Of a DNA stretch of 64,000 nucleotides, positions 11,501-25,069 are shown piece after piece (position 1 is the first letter of the stretch; every line of letters starts with the position of its first letter). The notes below the pieces were generated by a model. That model had not been told where the DNA came from and searched no databases. It saw nothing but the letters and a program-made list of their open reading frames with translations. The DNA is from Ficedula albicollis. Taxonomy: Eukaryota; Chordata; Aves; Passeriformes; Muscicapidae. Both the position numbers and the translations under genes were made by a program. The stretch lies in NCBI RefSeq assembly GCF_000247815.1, contig NC_021680.1, positions 744,001 to 808,000 on the forward strand, in the 5' to 3' direction.

Positions 11501-14487
11501 ATCTGGAAATGAAGTGCTGGCAAGGAGCAGGTGCTGGGGGTGGAGGAAGGAGACAGGCACAAGCACAAGCAGGCTGAAATACAAGGAATGAGAAACCCCC
11601 CAGGAGGGACAGTGCCTGCAGTGCTGCTGCCCAGGACACCTGCAGCCCCCAGCACGGGCAGGAGCACAGGGGAGCCCCACAGCACAGCCAGGTGGGAGGC
11701 AGCTTTCCGAGGGGAGGCTGGCTGTGATTGATGGTGCTGTGCTGTGCTCTCACTGGTGTAGAAAATTAGACAGAGATTGCTTCAGATACCGACCCATCTG
11801 AGACACTTGTTGTGTCCATCTCCCCTGTGCAGGCGCTTCTCTGGGGAGCTCTCCCTCCGGCTTGCAGGCTCGTTATTCAGGGCTGAACTGGGAAAAGCAA
11901 GGCTATTTAATTCTTACTTTTTTTTTCTCCCCCCAAAAGTACTGGATTTTATTATTCTTGGGCACACGTAAGGCACTGACTTCCTTGCTCAGATACTTGA
12001 AGGAAAGTTTGATTCTCCTCAACTAGGAAAAAGTAGTCCTTCCATTTTTCTTTTCTCTCGTCAACCAAAGCTGGGAAGAGCCTTTCTAAAATATAGGAGC
12101 CATTTTCTCAGGTGGAAATAGCTTCTTTAAAAACAGTGAGTCATGCTCCACACCGAGATGGATCTGATACCTGGTACTCCACTAATGTAGCCTTATGCTA
12201 TTGCCCTCCTGGCAGGATGGTCCCTTCTTGGCTTTCAACCCCTTTGCCATTCAACCAGTTCCTGGTTTATTGTGGCTGCTTTTGTCCTTCCACTGCTTCT
12301 CTGCCAGATGACAAAAGTATTTTAAAACAGTCCTATAGTGGGTTTTAAAAAAAATCCACAATAGGCTCTCATATGAAATTACGAAGCCAGCGGTCTAGGT
12401 CAGCACAGGCTGGTGTGTCTTCAGGAGAGGTGTCACACCACAGACAGGACACCACTGGGCCCTTGACTTCAAGCAATGCTGTCCCTCATTAGTAGGCAAC
12501 CAGTTTCTCTCCAGACAGGCACAGCATCTGAGCTCACATTCCTTTAGTCCAGTGTTTCCATGCTGGTCTAGAAATGGTAGAGGAACCTCTCTGGCTCCTG
12601 CCCAAACAATCCCAAACAGGCCTTACAGTCCTGCAGCCAGTCATCGTTCTTCAAACTCCCCCGGAGCTCCAGGCACCTACACCAGCCCAGGCTCTCCCTC
12701 TTTGTAAGCGTGGCTAAAGGAGACTGACCAAGAGGCTGGAGGTGGGAGCTACCACCTCTAGAAAGGGCAGGGAAATGGTTGAGTTTCCTTCATGACTCCA
12801 AACTGAGCCCCTGGCTTCTCCTGCCAGCTCTCCAGCTTGGGATAGCTGACCTTGCTCCCACAGCAAAAGAACAGGTTCTTTTTTTTTTAAGCTCTTGAGT
12901 ATCTCAAGACCAGCTTCAAATTTCCTTGCTTTGAAGCCCATCACCCAACGTGGATGCCCAGGCTCCTGCACTAGGGAGCCCCTCCCAAGACTACAGCAGC
13001 TAAACCCAGCCCTGCTTGTCTCCTTTGTTGAAAGGACAAGGATGCCACCAGCTGCAGCCCTGCCAGTGCTCTGAGCATCCCTTGGGCCGCAGGGCACAGA
13101 GGGCTGGCAACAAGCAGCCAACACCAAAATTCAAGCCAAAGTCTGAAGTACTCAAGAAATCCCTATAGGAAGATGATTTGGAACAAAGCATTGCTCTTCC
13201 TCCCTCCCACACATCCACCACAGACTGACCCCAGTGCCTCCTACCAATTTTCCCAGTGGTAGTTAGTCATCTGCCCTTTGGAAGTCCCTTCTGGGGGTGC
13301 AGAATCAATCCCCACACATCCCCCCTTTCTCCATCTGTTAATGGCTTCCCTCCACCCAGGCTGAGCCTCCCCCAGCCTGAGCTAATGGTAGGAAATTAGC
13401 ATTAAAATGATGGTTTGCTATTAGCGGTGCCTCAGCTCCCCATCACGCTCCAGGAACAGCAAATGACAGGCTGTGATTTCCCTGCTGCCGCCGTGCAGAA
13501 GAGAAGGAACAGCGGCAGCTAGAAGTGCTGAAGACATCCAGGGAAAGTTTGAGGCTCATCTCTCCCACCCCAGCAGCCCTTTTTCTTTCGCCATCCCCGC
13601 CGTGCTCATCCACCGCACGGGCAATCCTACAAACAGATGGCACCTGGGCAGGAAAGCAGACAAATTGGCTCTCACCTGCAGGAGCACTAAGAGCTTTCAA
13701 AGCAGACGAGCGCTCGCTCGCCAAGAGCCCCAGGGGTGGAAGTGCTGGAGGAATCTGCCATCGGTCGCCTTCCTCATGGCTCAACAGCTCTGGCTCCCTC
13801 CTCGCCTGGATGCAGGCATGCAGCTGGCTCCTCGAGGGAGCTGGTGGCAGGAGCAGGCTGTCGTTGTGTCCTGGATCGAATGGAAGAAGCAATTCAGGCT
13901 GAGCATCACTGAAGCGATGCTTTTTTCCATGTCAGCACAACTCTTTAGTTTGGAGGGCTTGCAGCCTGGAGTGAGAGGGTTTTCATGGGTCCCCACTGAA
14001 CATCCATCTGCTTGTCGAAAATGAGCTCAGCTCAAGCTGCCTGCTCTCTCTTCCTGCCAAAGTGGGGGTCTGCCCTCCCAGAAAGCTCCCCTCTTTGACC
14101 AGGTAACTGTGTGGATACCAGGCAACAATGTGGACAGACACTCATTTCATTTTCTGCCTGCCTGCTCCTCTGAGCCCACCTGGCTGTAAGCTCCTCTGGT
14201 CTGTAGGGGTGAGGGAAACAGCTCACCTGCTTTCAGCCAAGAGGCAGGAGCAGCTCAGCAAATCCACGGGTGTCAGGGCAGGCTGTCAACTCCCTTTGGC
14301 ACCTGAGTGACCCTGCAGGTACACAGCACAGAGGGTGAACTCCTCCTCGGAGAGCCCCACAGCTCTGGTCAGCTGCAGCAGGGAAAGGGGACACAGCGAG
14401 GCTGAAATGTGCAGGAGCATTGGGGTGCTTCCAGGGCACGTTATGTGGAGTCATGCACAACTGCTGAAAAATTCTAAAGCTGCATTT
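8543..14487. other. Unassigned stretch, mostly unique
   Basis: No gene is recognised. Long overlapping frames (for example 8309-9349 minus, 346 codons, crossing into the 725-bp repeat) reflect stop-poor GC-rich DNA and cross the duplication edge, so they cannot be one conserved coding unit. A candidate conserved block at 13380-13760 is listed separately. Confidence 0.55.
13380..13760. promoter_or_regulatory. Candidate conserved non-coding or exonic block
   Basis: CpG dinucleotides are unusually well kept here (CTGCCGCCGTG, CCCCGCCGTGCTCATCCACCGC, GCGCTCGCTCGCC), against a CpG-poor background, next to AT-rich homeodomain-like cores (GGAAATTAGCATTAAAATGATGG). On the minus strand a strong donor-like site (CTGCAG then GTGAGAGCC, at about 13675) lies at the end of an open frame. 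It could be a regulatory element or an unrecognised exon; the sequence alone does not decide. Confidence 0.3.
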
Positions 14488-14507
14488 TAAGCCCCTTAAG
14501 GGGCTTA
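14488..14507. repeat. Perfect 20-bp palindrome
   Basis: TAAGCCCCTTAAGGGGCTTA equals its own reverse complement over 20 bases; the next outer pair does not match. It sits directly at the left edge of the CR1 fragment that starts near 14508. Confidence 0.95.
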
Positions 14508-14790
14508 GGTCAAACTGGTGACCAGCAACAGGACCAGAAGGAACAGCATGAAGCTGTGTCGGGGGAGGTTTAGGGTGGGCAGTAGGAAGATGTACTTCAT
14601 CCAGAGGGTGACTGGGCACTGGAACAGGCTCCCCAGGACAGTGGTTGTAGCCACAAGCCTGCCAGAGCTCAAGGAGCATTTGGACAATGCTCTCAGACAC
14701 ATGGTGGGATTGTTGCAGCATCCTGTGCAAGGACAGGAGTTAGACTCAATGATCCTTGTGGATTCCAACTCAGTATATTCTATGATTCTA
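14508..14790 (+). mobile_element. CR1 LINE fragment (3' end), plus strand
   Basis: This is one of the clearest repeats in the window. It contains GGACCAGAAGGAACAGCATG, AGGAAGATGTACTTCATCCA, CACTGGAACAGGCTCCCCAG, AGACTCAATGATCCTTGTGG and the terminal ATATTCTATGATTCTA. This is the usual order of the CR1 3' end region. The overlapping open frames on both strands (about 14233-14852) are by-products of the element and are not genes. Confidence 0.93.
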
Positions 14791-17700
14791 CAAAATAAAG
14801 CCCTTCCCTCTACCTCATCCTTAACTCTCTTCAAAAGTACCTGGACGAGCAAGTGTTCTCAAGTCCCAGCCTGCCAAATGCATTGTCATGGGCCTAAGAG
14901 GTGGGATGCAAAAGGCAGAGGGAAAAGAATAGTAGTAAAAATCAGGATTAAAAGGTTTTCCCTTTCCTCAGCATTCCCATCAGCAGCTGAGAGCAAGGAG
15001 GACTCATCTGATGATGGATGAGAGAGAACTGATCCTTGGTAAGGCAGAGCAGGAGCAGAAGGAAGTACTGCTCCCAAAGGTGATTCTCACACCTCCGTGG
15101 GATAAGAAAAACAACCATGAGAAGCAGCAGAAGCCCTTCTCCGTGCATGTTTGGAATTCATCTCCAGCCTGTCAGGGGGACCACGACCCAACCGCACATT
15201 TGTATATTCACTGAGCTGTACACCCAGCTCAGGCAGACTTCTGACAGATGCAGATGAGAAAGCCATTTTTCATAAAGTGAGGGTAAAAAGGGAACAAGAA
15301 CAAATAGCAAAACAAAAAAAGGCTCAGGCATCAGCTGGGAAAGATACAAGAGGATCAGGGCGGAGAGAGAAGCAGTGTTAGATTAAACTTTTGGATCTTT
15401 GAGCACACTAAGAGGCCAGTCCCCTTCCCCTTTCTACTGTAGCCTGGCATCCTTTTCTCCATAATCAGCTGAAAAATGAAAACTGAACCCAAAACAACAC
15501 CAAGGCTTTGCTGTCCTTGGGGACAGATGCTGGTAGAAGGGCTGCTGGAGTGGGTGGGCATAGGCACTTTTCTACAGGATCAGCTCTGCTCAGAGGAGGT
15601 GAGAGACAGCCTGCATTGAACACAAACCATTAGCATGTAAGTCTGCCCCTCAGACCTGGACCTAGCTTAGGCCTGGCCCTAAAGAGCACAGGGGCCCCCA
15701 GGGCTCTGAAGGGACATCCCTGGCAGACCTCCTGCTGCTACAAGCCTGCCAGCAGGGCAGAGGACCACTGTGTGCAATGCTGCCATGGTGGCAAACATAG
15801 CAGCTTCCAATGGCCCCAGCTTATTTCAGGCAGTGGCAAGGGGTTTCCTTCTGTCCCAGGTCACCATGCAGCCAAGAGGCATCAGTGACACAGAGCCACT
15901 GACCCAGCCAGCAGAAGTGCTGCTCAGCACAGGGTGTGCTGTGCCCTGAGCAGCACGTGTGCCTGCCCTGCTCAGCACCAGGAGCCAGCAGGTCCCAGTG
16001 CAAGCCAGGGGGAAGGGGAAAGGGAAGGAAGAATTACCCTCACGGAGGGAAAGATTTCACCTCTACCAGTGACATTCTGCTGTTGTCACCGCCAGCCATA
16101 ACATCACCCCCTTGATGTGAAATCCAAGTTGACAGTTATACAGGAGAGAAGCTGAGAGGGCAGCAAACTCTGCCCAGCCCTCTTTGTAACCCCAAGTCTC
16201 CTGTGGCTTCCAGCCTCTGCACAGAGCAGAGCCAGCACCTCATTACTGGGTTACTAAACAAGCTCTTTTCCAGAGCCATGGAATAATATTTTACTGCAGT
16301 TATCCATCCTTCTGGGCAACTCCGAGGAGAATTTCATTTTGGTCTCTGCTGCATTCTCTTTGTTTCTGAAATGAGAAACAGATGTAGGAGCCCACACCTT
16401 CATTGCAAAACAACACATGCAGCCATAAGCTGAAGTCACCAAAGCCTGAAGAGCTTCTGGTGAGAAAGTCCAGGTGCCTTCAGACTCCCTGGAGGTGCAT
16501 CGAGCCCCATTGATCCCTGCTGCCTGTGGTATTTCCAGCTGATATTCACTCTGTTTGTCCCAGGAAAAGGCAAGCACAGGGCTGGGCAGCAAGGCTTGGT
16601 GAAGGTTACTGCTGAGACCTGGTAGAAATGTCATCCAGCAACACGTTTCAAGAAAGATTCATCCCCAAGCAGCCTAGCTCCATAATAAAAGTGTCACAGC
16701 AGCTGACTTGCTTCCCTCCATTCTCATTGCATACAGATTTATCCCATCTCAGGTCTCTCTCCCTCCATAAGCCAGCACGTGCCTTTCCTTCCAATAGGCT
16801 GGCAGTGAAACTCAGCCAGCTGAGATTGTAGGAGAAAGGTGAAGGCATCATAGGGAGAAAAATGCTCAGGAGCCATGTTTTCCTCTGATTTTGACTGCTC
16901 TCAGTTCTGAAATGGAGGAGGGCCACATGAGAGGTAACTTAACATGAGAATGCCCCAAAACCAGCAGCCATTTGTTCTGATATTCCAAACCAATTCCCTA
17001 GCTGCCAAGCTGTGTCACCTCCCTCTCAGGGAGTTCAAATCCCATTCCTGATAAAACCAATCCCAAAAGGCATAAATATCTCCAAGCCTTCACCCTCCCG
17101 GGCAGGGAGCCCCTTCTCAGAGGGCTGTGCATGTGGTGGGCACCCAGGGAGAGTGGAGAGATGGGGCTCCCTCTGAGTCCATGTCTCAGGGAGCACTGAG
17201 AACTGGCTTACCTTCACCACAGAGATGTGATGTTAATGCAGCACCACAGGCAGTCCCCGAGAGAGAACACTCCGCAGGGAATTAAAAAAAAAAAAGAGAG
17301 AGAAAGATATATTAATGTCCTTCACAAACAACTAAAAATACCCAGAATGACCAGAGTTTCTTCTGGATTTTTTTTCTTTTCTTCCCCCAGCTTACACCCA
17401 AAGGAATGTGCCACACAAATTAAAATAATTTTCCTCCAACCTGCAAGATAGGAGCAGGCAAGGCATCCTTCAGCTGTGAATGAAAGAGATGGAGCCTGTC
17501 TTTGACAGGAGCACGCCAGCCCCAGGGAGGTGAGGTGGTGGGGGACAGCAGACAGAGCTGCAGGGATCCTGCTGGTAATTCCAGTAACTGGGACAGACAG
17601 GTCTGTGCCAGGCACCCAGCTGGGGTCCAGGGTGTGTTTCATCAATAGCAGAAGTGAATCCTGGGCACCTCAACTGCCTTGGGGGGATGCAGAGAAAGAG

Positions 17701-17820
17701 CAAAGAGCTGTGGACCATCTCTCCGTGGAGCAGAGAAAGCCTCTACTACCACCAAGGCAGTCCTGTTAAATTTGCAAAATGCATTGAGGAGCCAGAGGCT
17801 CTGATACCTCCTGGCCCCAC
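14791..17820. other. Unassigned stretch
   Basis: No gene is established. At 14972 a textbook acceptor (TTTTCCCTTTCCTCAG) precedes a frame open to about 15214, with a GTAAGG donor-like site at 15039. The implied 67-nt segment starts HSHQQLRARR and resembles nothing I know. An A12 tract lies at 17284-17295. The rest is featureless. Confidence 0.5.
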
Positions 17821-17986
17821 GGATATTATCACCCAAGGACATTGTTTTTCTGGCCCATACCCCGGCACTTGTTTTCTTCTTTCAGTGTTGAGAGGCAGTT
17901 TATGGATATTATCACCCAAGGACATTGTTTTTCTGACCCATACCCCGGCACATATTTTCTTCTTTCAGTGTTGAGAGGCAGTTTAT
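17821..17986. repeat. 83-bp tandem duplication (2 copies)
   Basis: The copies are 17821-17903 and 17904-17986, adjacent head to tail with three substitutions. Each begins GGATATTATCACCCAAGGAC and ends GAGGCAGTTTAT. The unit length and two-copy state are typical of a minisatellite seed or a replication-slippage duplication. Confidence 0.95.
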
Positions 17987-18817
17987 GTCTAGCAGTGAGA
18001 GCTCATAGGCAGGAGTAAAACCAAGGCCACCCCCAGCAGACGATAAAAGCGCTGCTTTGCTGTGTGGCAGCTGGATGCACACAGCACCTGGAGCACCACA
18101 GCTGGCCCCAGCTCCTCAGTTGCAGTCCCTGTCCTGTTAACACCAGGAAGGCAAGAGGTCTGGTAGCTGAGGTGAAGGGCCACTCCATCTCTGTCACGTT
18201 CTCCTCTGCTAATGAAAATGTTTCTCCAGCGTGTCCTCAGGAAGGTTTCCTTCAGCTCCAGCCCTCATGTGATTGAAGGCTAATCTCTGTTACTCTTGGC
18301 TGAATGGCAGCCCAGGAGGAAGGTGATGTATTGTGTTTCCCTTCAATTCGACATCTAATGGTGCTGGCAGGAGAAGAAAAAGCACCAGATGTTTCTAGAC
18401 TGAAAGTGAACTCCTCCCAAAACACTGAGAGGTCAGGGCAGGCACAGGGGCTTCAGGGACTGGCATCTCTTTAAATTCCAGCCTGCTTTGAAAGGCCACT
18501 TGGCTTGCCAACATCCTCCCTTCCAGGGGCATCCAGCTGACAGCAGTGCCCACAGGAGACAACACGTCCTGCTGCCGCCCCATGGGACATGACTGGCTCT
18601 GGTGAAGTCCCCATCATCAGCCTGGTCAGCACAGGGGTCTGGGAGAGAGGCCAAGGTCTAGAGTGCAGACTTTTTGGGAGGAAAGCATGTGCCAAAGGCT
18701 CAACACTCACAGGTTCCTCTGGCTGGCTTCAAACTCAGTCACTGAAACCTCAAGATGGGAAATTTTTCAATGTGTGATGTTAGCTTCCTTTGAAAATGCT
18801 TGGAGGCTTCCTGATTT
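17987..18817. other. Unassigned stretch before the first G run
   Basis: I see no gene, repeat or regulatory pattern that I can support here. Sequence quality looks ordinary until the A-tract at 18818. Confidence 0.55.
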
Positions 18818-19848
<1,031 letters not shown>

Positions 19849-19851
<3 letters not shown>

Positions 19852-22607
19852 AGAAAAAATTAGGCTTACAATCCTCTTGCTGTTGTGCTGCTTGCACTCA
19901 AGGAGACACCTGGCTCCATGACACAGTTTCTACCCTGCTCCACAGCTCTGCAAACACATTCCAGGCCATCCCCACTACCTGCTGCTCTCCTGCTGTTTCT
20001 CCCCTCACAGGAACCACCCAATTATCTATCATGGCACTCTGCCCCCTCTATCTGCAAAGCTTTGCAGCTTTTCTCCTCGTTTTTTGCCCCTATAAAACTG
20101 CACTCAGCATTTGTTGAGGACACCCAAACACAACACAAACTCCCCTGTTTGCTTTCCCTTCTCCCACTAGCACTGGTTGTGGGGTGTTTACCATGGAGCA
20201 CACAAAATGCCTTTCCCAACAGCTAAACCTGGAGGAGGAGAAGGAGAAATTAAGAAAACACACAGGATGATAAAGTAAAAACTTGCATTTACTAGCAATT
20301 ATTTCTACTTCATCACCCACTACGTACTATGCCCCAGACATAAATCACTCTTGGCAGGGTGGCACAGCTTGTACCTGCACACACAGTGCACAGGTGAGCA
20401 CACAGGCTGTTTGGTGAAGGCATGCCAACCTATTTGGGCACCTGTTTGGGCTCAACTGGCTCCAGCCTTTCTGAGGGTCTCATATACACCAGTCAAATCA
20501 GAGGCGATGCTCTCTCTGCTCCCACAAGCCATGGCCCATGTCCTGGAGCAGAGGCAAGCCACTAGCTTGGAGCTGAGGCCTGCCAAGAGAGGTTGCCCAA
20601 GGGATGTCCATCCTCATTCCCAGACTCGCCTGTCTGGGTTCTCTGGCAGTTTTTCCTTCCCAGGAGGCACGGCAGCTAGAGAGAGCAGTTGCAGGCAGCA
20701 CAGCTGTGCCAGAGATGCCTTCCCTCCATGGGAGGACACGCTTTGCTCCCAGCCAGAGGCACCCAGCACGCTCCTGCAGTGGAGGAGGCACTCAGCCAGC
20801 CACTAATGCTTCCCACTGTCTGGGAGCAAAGGGATGGATTAGCTTTTATTAGCTCTTGTGAAGAGCCCATCGCTCCTGCCCTTTCCTCTTCTCACAAGGC
20901 TCACGCACGGGCTCAGCTGTGCTGCCAGTGAAGCAGAACCAACTCACCTACGTGCTGGCAGCCCCAAACTCCTCTTGGGTCTTGTAGAAACATTACAAAT
21001 CTTAAATCTTAGGCAAGCTGGGAGTTAGGATGGAGCAATCCTCCTAAGGGTGCTGCAGGTGCTGCCCAAAAGTACTTTAAAAAAAGATGGATGCTTGGCT
21101 TTTACATCTGGATCTCTCAGGTGGCACCACGCACAGCCTGAAGGAGGGCATGGTCTCAGCACCAGCCAAAGCAAAGCCAAGTCCCCAGAGCAGAGAGCCA
21201 AACCCGGGGCTGTTATTTGAGAAACAGTCCATGGTTTTTGTGCTGAGTGTCCCTGACCCCCAGCACCCAGCCAGCAGCACGGCTGAGGGATGCTGCTGCT
21301 CCAGAGAAGTCTCTCTAAAGTCGCTCTGGGGCTTGTTAGCATGGTGATAAAGGGGATGAATAGCCTCAGAGAAACGCTCTGTCTCCTGCTGTGGCATTCA
21401 TTATCCTTTAGCCAGGCAATTCTTCACAGCAGCTAGGAGCTCTGGGCTGGCTCGTTCATCCTCTGCAGGGCTGTTTCCCACCAGGGCCACGCTCGGCGCT
21501 CGCCGGCCGCCCCCGGCAGCTCGAACGCAGCGCTCGGAGCTCATCCCCCCCTCCCACACAACCAGATTGCCTTCCCAAACACCAGCCCCGTGATCCCAGC
21601 CACAGCTGCCCCCGTCCCCAGAGCTGCTCATTTTCAGCCTGATTTCCCAAGAAGTGCAAAGCATGTGCAATCCTGCTGCATCAATCTGTCCTCTGCCCAC
21701 TCCCCAGCAACTTCTGACACTGCAAACAGATTTCAAGCTGATGTGACAGAGCAACAGAGGTCTTGGAGACAGTCAGAGTCCATAAATTTCATGGGAACAG
21801 ACTCCCAAACAGAGGAGAGACATTATTAGCATCTTCCAAACTGTAGTGTATCATCCCTTATTAGACATCAGACAATTTGTGTGGGAGAGATGCTATAAAT
21901 ATCCCAGGAAAGGGAGATGCTCCATGCAGCAAAATGAATTTACTGGACGCCAGAGATCCCAAATCCAAATGGCACATCCACAGAAGATGAGATTTCATGG
22001 ATCCCACTGCAAATAGTACCAACAGCAGAAGGTTTCAGGCCTGTTTGACTGACAGGAGAGCCAGCCAGCTAAGAAGGCATGTTAGCCTTTGGAAAGCCCA
22101 TGGAAATGGAATGTGTTTCCTTCCCTTGCCCATTTTCAAGAGACCAAACTGAAGTCCTTCTGCATTTCCAGCTTTAATAACCCTCCCAGACTTATGGATG
22201 AGTTCAGCTGCTGCTAAAATGGAAGAGATATGCCCAGCTCCAAGGGGGAGAACTGATGGGCCAAGCAGCTCCCTCACCCCCACAACTCTCCCACTGCCTC
22301 TCCACTGCATGGACAGAGATTTCACTTTTTCCAGAAAGACGTTTCATCCACAGACTGTTGCCAGGAAATGCCAGGAAGGCAGCCCAGAGTCGGGGCAGTG
22401 CCTGGTGAGCTCTCAGCAGGATCACTTGCACATCAAGCTGCTCATCAGCTGTTGGCTGATGGGAGGCACTTGGAGCCAGAGGGAGCAGATTCCTCCCCAC
22501 ACAGGTCCTTGCTGCCCACCAGCCCCAACACAGAGGGCCAAGCAGGCAGCAGCATGGGTGTCCCTCCCCCAGAAGGAAAGAGGCACCCTCAGAAACCCTT
22601 CTTCTTC
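19849..22607. other. Unassigned stretch with a micro CpG cluster
   Basis: No gene is seen. The one compositional oddity is a CpG-dense patch at about 21484-21542 (listed separately). The rest is ordinary mixed-composition sequence. Confidence 0.55.
21484..21542. promoter_or_regulatory. Very short CpG-dense patch
   Basis: About eleven CpGs fall in under 60 bases (GCTCGGCGCTCGCCGGCCGC and continuing), in a region otherwise nearly free of CpG. This is far shorter than a standard CpG island. It could be a GC-biased conversion hotspot, an enhancer core, or the edge of an unrecognised exon or promoter. No TATA box, initiator or coding frame supports a promoter call. Confidence 0.3.
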
Positions 22608-22699
22608 CTTCTGAAGGGGATACAACAGCCTCCTGGCTCTCCCTTAGGATCAACTTCTGAAGGGGACACAACAGCCTCCTGGCTCTCCCTTAGGATCAA
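22608..22699. repeat. 46-bp tandem duplication (2 copies)
   Basis: The copies 22608-22653 and 22654-22699 each start CTTCTGAAGGGGA and end CCCTTAGGATCAA. They differ by a T/C at the same position (GGATACAAC against GGACACAAC). Confidence 0.95.
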
Positions 22700-23149
22700 T
22701 TAACGCTCTCAGGTCACCCAGTGTGACACAGCCTTGCTAAGGCTGAGCCCAGCCTGTCAGTGCTGTCTGACCCCTCTGTCAGAAAGCCAAACCCGGAAAG
22801 CCAAAACCATATCCCTGTAATTCAGGGATAGAGCAAAGTGATCCCTGTGCTCATTTAGGGTCTGCACTGATAACCCAGTGGTTATCTGTTTGGAGTGTCA
22901 TTTCCAGCCTCAGGCATTCCAGAGCCCTGGCAGAAACTGAGAAGTGAGAAATAACCTTTTTTCCTCCAGCTCATTTGTGACACTATCCCAGCTGGCCAGA
23001 CACACTTTGGGACTTCTCTGATTCACCTGGTAAAGGTCAGGTCCCAGGAGGTGCCTTCAGCCTGGTGGATCACGTATCACTTGTACCTGTGGGGCTTCAG
23101 CTGCACAAAAAAGAGAATTTAAACATGTGCTACAGCACATCCTTTACTC

Positions 23150-23189
23150 AAAAAAAAAAGAAAAAACAAAAGCAAACAAACAAAAAAAG
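23150..23189. repeat. A-rich simple tract
   Basis: This is a run of A interrupted by G and C (A10, then AAAAAACAAAAGCAAACAAAC-like units). It may be the degraded tail of an old retroposon, but no body is recognisable upstream. Confidence 0.75.
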
Positions 23190-23379
23190 GAATTTATACT
23201 CCAGGGGTGGTGACTCCCTGTTCTGCCCAACAAAAGGGGGAATGGGGGGATGGGCACTGAATTCAAGCTTATGTTCATTAAAATAGAAGGAAAAAAAGAA
23301 AATCCAGAAATCCAGTCACTCTATCCTAATTGTTCTGATCCAACCTTTCACAGTGTTTCATTGAGCTAAAGGGCTGCAC

Positions 23380-23640
23380 CTGAAAGAGCGCCAAGAGCGG
23401 CATGAAATGTTAATGTTGCAATTAAAACAATATGAATATTGCAGCACTGCTCTGCTGCTTCCCATCCACTGAACAATTCTCGTTCAATAGAAGTCAAGTT
23501 ACATTTCAGGAAATAATGAGGTCTGCTAATTAGGTCTGGCCTAGGAAGACAGCAGTCTTAAAAAGAGAAAAAAATATTCAGATCTCCCCAAAATGTGTAC
23601 ATTTGCTGCTTATTACCTGCAAAGGGGAGTCATTAATGCT
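23380..23640. promoter_or_regulatory. Candidate conserved non-coding element
   Basis: The segment is AT-rich and complex (not simple repeat), with many homeodomain-type cores (GTTAATGTTGCAATTAAAAC, CTAATTAGG, GTCATTAATGC) and retained CpGs (GCGCC, AGCGGC, TCTCGTTC). This texture is typical of ancient developmental enhancers. The call is inference from composition; only cross-species alignment could support it. Confidence 0.3.
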
Positions 23641-25069
23641 GCTCAATGCCAGGATCACAGGTCAGTGCCACTGTCTTATTGCACACATCTAGAGGAAATT
23701 CTCTTTGTAATGATAAAATGCATAAGTCATGACCTGCCTTGTCCCCAGGCATGAAGCAGGGAATGCCAGGCTGACATGTCCCATACTCTGAATGCAGAGA
23801 GCAGGTCTCTGAGAGTGAATTCCAATCCCAGGCTGGGCTAGTGGGAGGCAGACCAGGCTCTGAGGGGCTGAAGGCAGCAAATCACATTCAGCCACACAGG
23901 AGAAATCCCAGATTATACCCAGGGAAGGGAATTTCCCTCCCCAGCTGTTCACACAACTGAGTGACAGTGATACTGGCTTGAGCTGGTGGAAGCCACAGGG
24001 AAAGTGACCACTGGGTCAGTCCTGGAAGGATAAAGACTTGCCAGGATCAGCTTGTGTTTTAACTCTAAACACAGGCACATGCTGCAATAACATGAGGACA
24101 CAGAACAGCCTAGAGACAGGAAACATTGGGTTCCAGGGGTCCCAAAGGAAAGTGATATCAACACACTGCTCCTATGACTTCCCCATCCTCTTGTTTTTCA
24201 TAATGTTCCCAAATTTCTTTATCTGTCACAGTTGTTGGGGCTGCCATCATGTTTCCCCTGTTCCTCCCAGCCAGATAACTGCAAGGAGAGGTTGGGCAGA
24301 GAGGGTCCATCAGCATAAGTATTTCATGGGAAGAGCAGAAGACTGGGAACAGGTCCACCATGTCATCCTGCTGATTTGATGACGTATTTTTTTATGACGT
24401 TGCATTTTCTCTTTCTCAGAGTTTCAGGAACACACAAGAACCACTCATCCTTCAGGCCTGAATCCGCCATCAGTCCCAACCTGACTGACCCACACGGAGC
24501 TGTCCAGGGGACACAGAGCAGCTTGCTATGCAAAGAGGAGGCTGCAGCAGTCCAAACCTTTCCAACCCCTCCCCTAACCCACTTCCCCAAACTCCAAAGG
24601 AAAAGTCATGCAAAGGGTGAGGGAGGCCAGTAGGCCTGGTTCACTCCTTGGCCTCTGCTGACACTCCAAACTTCAACCTTCCTTAATACAGACAACCTTC
24701 CTGGTGAGGTCCAGACAGAGACTGAGCCGTGCTAATCAAACTTGGCAACACAATGACCCAAATCGGGGGAGCTCAAAGCATCACAAAGGAAACACTTCAT
24801 TTGAAAGAGGAGAAAAATTCAGATGAAAAGATCAGAAGGGACTTTCCACGTCCTGGACTGTCCTGAGGGACTCAGGTACCATTTTGATATCCATCTGTGA
24901 GAAATAAACCTATTTGTCCACCAAGGCACACCCAGGGGGATTTCCTCACCTTGCTGCCACCAGCAGCAGCTCACTGTTTTGTGGGTGAGTAGGTGGTCTG
25001 CAACTGCCAGACCACTTACTCTGTCTTCCCATGAACCAACACTTGCTTCTACCAAGTGTCTGTTCTGCA

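Noticed and set aside
14233..14852. Open frames on both strands over the CR1 at 14508
   Set aside because: They are explained by the CR1 3' region, which lies at the end of the element and is not an intact reverse-transcriptase frame.
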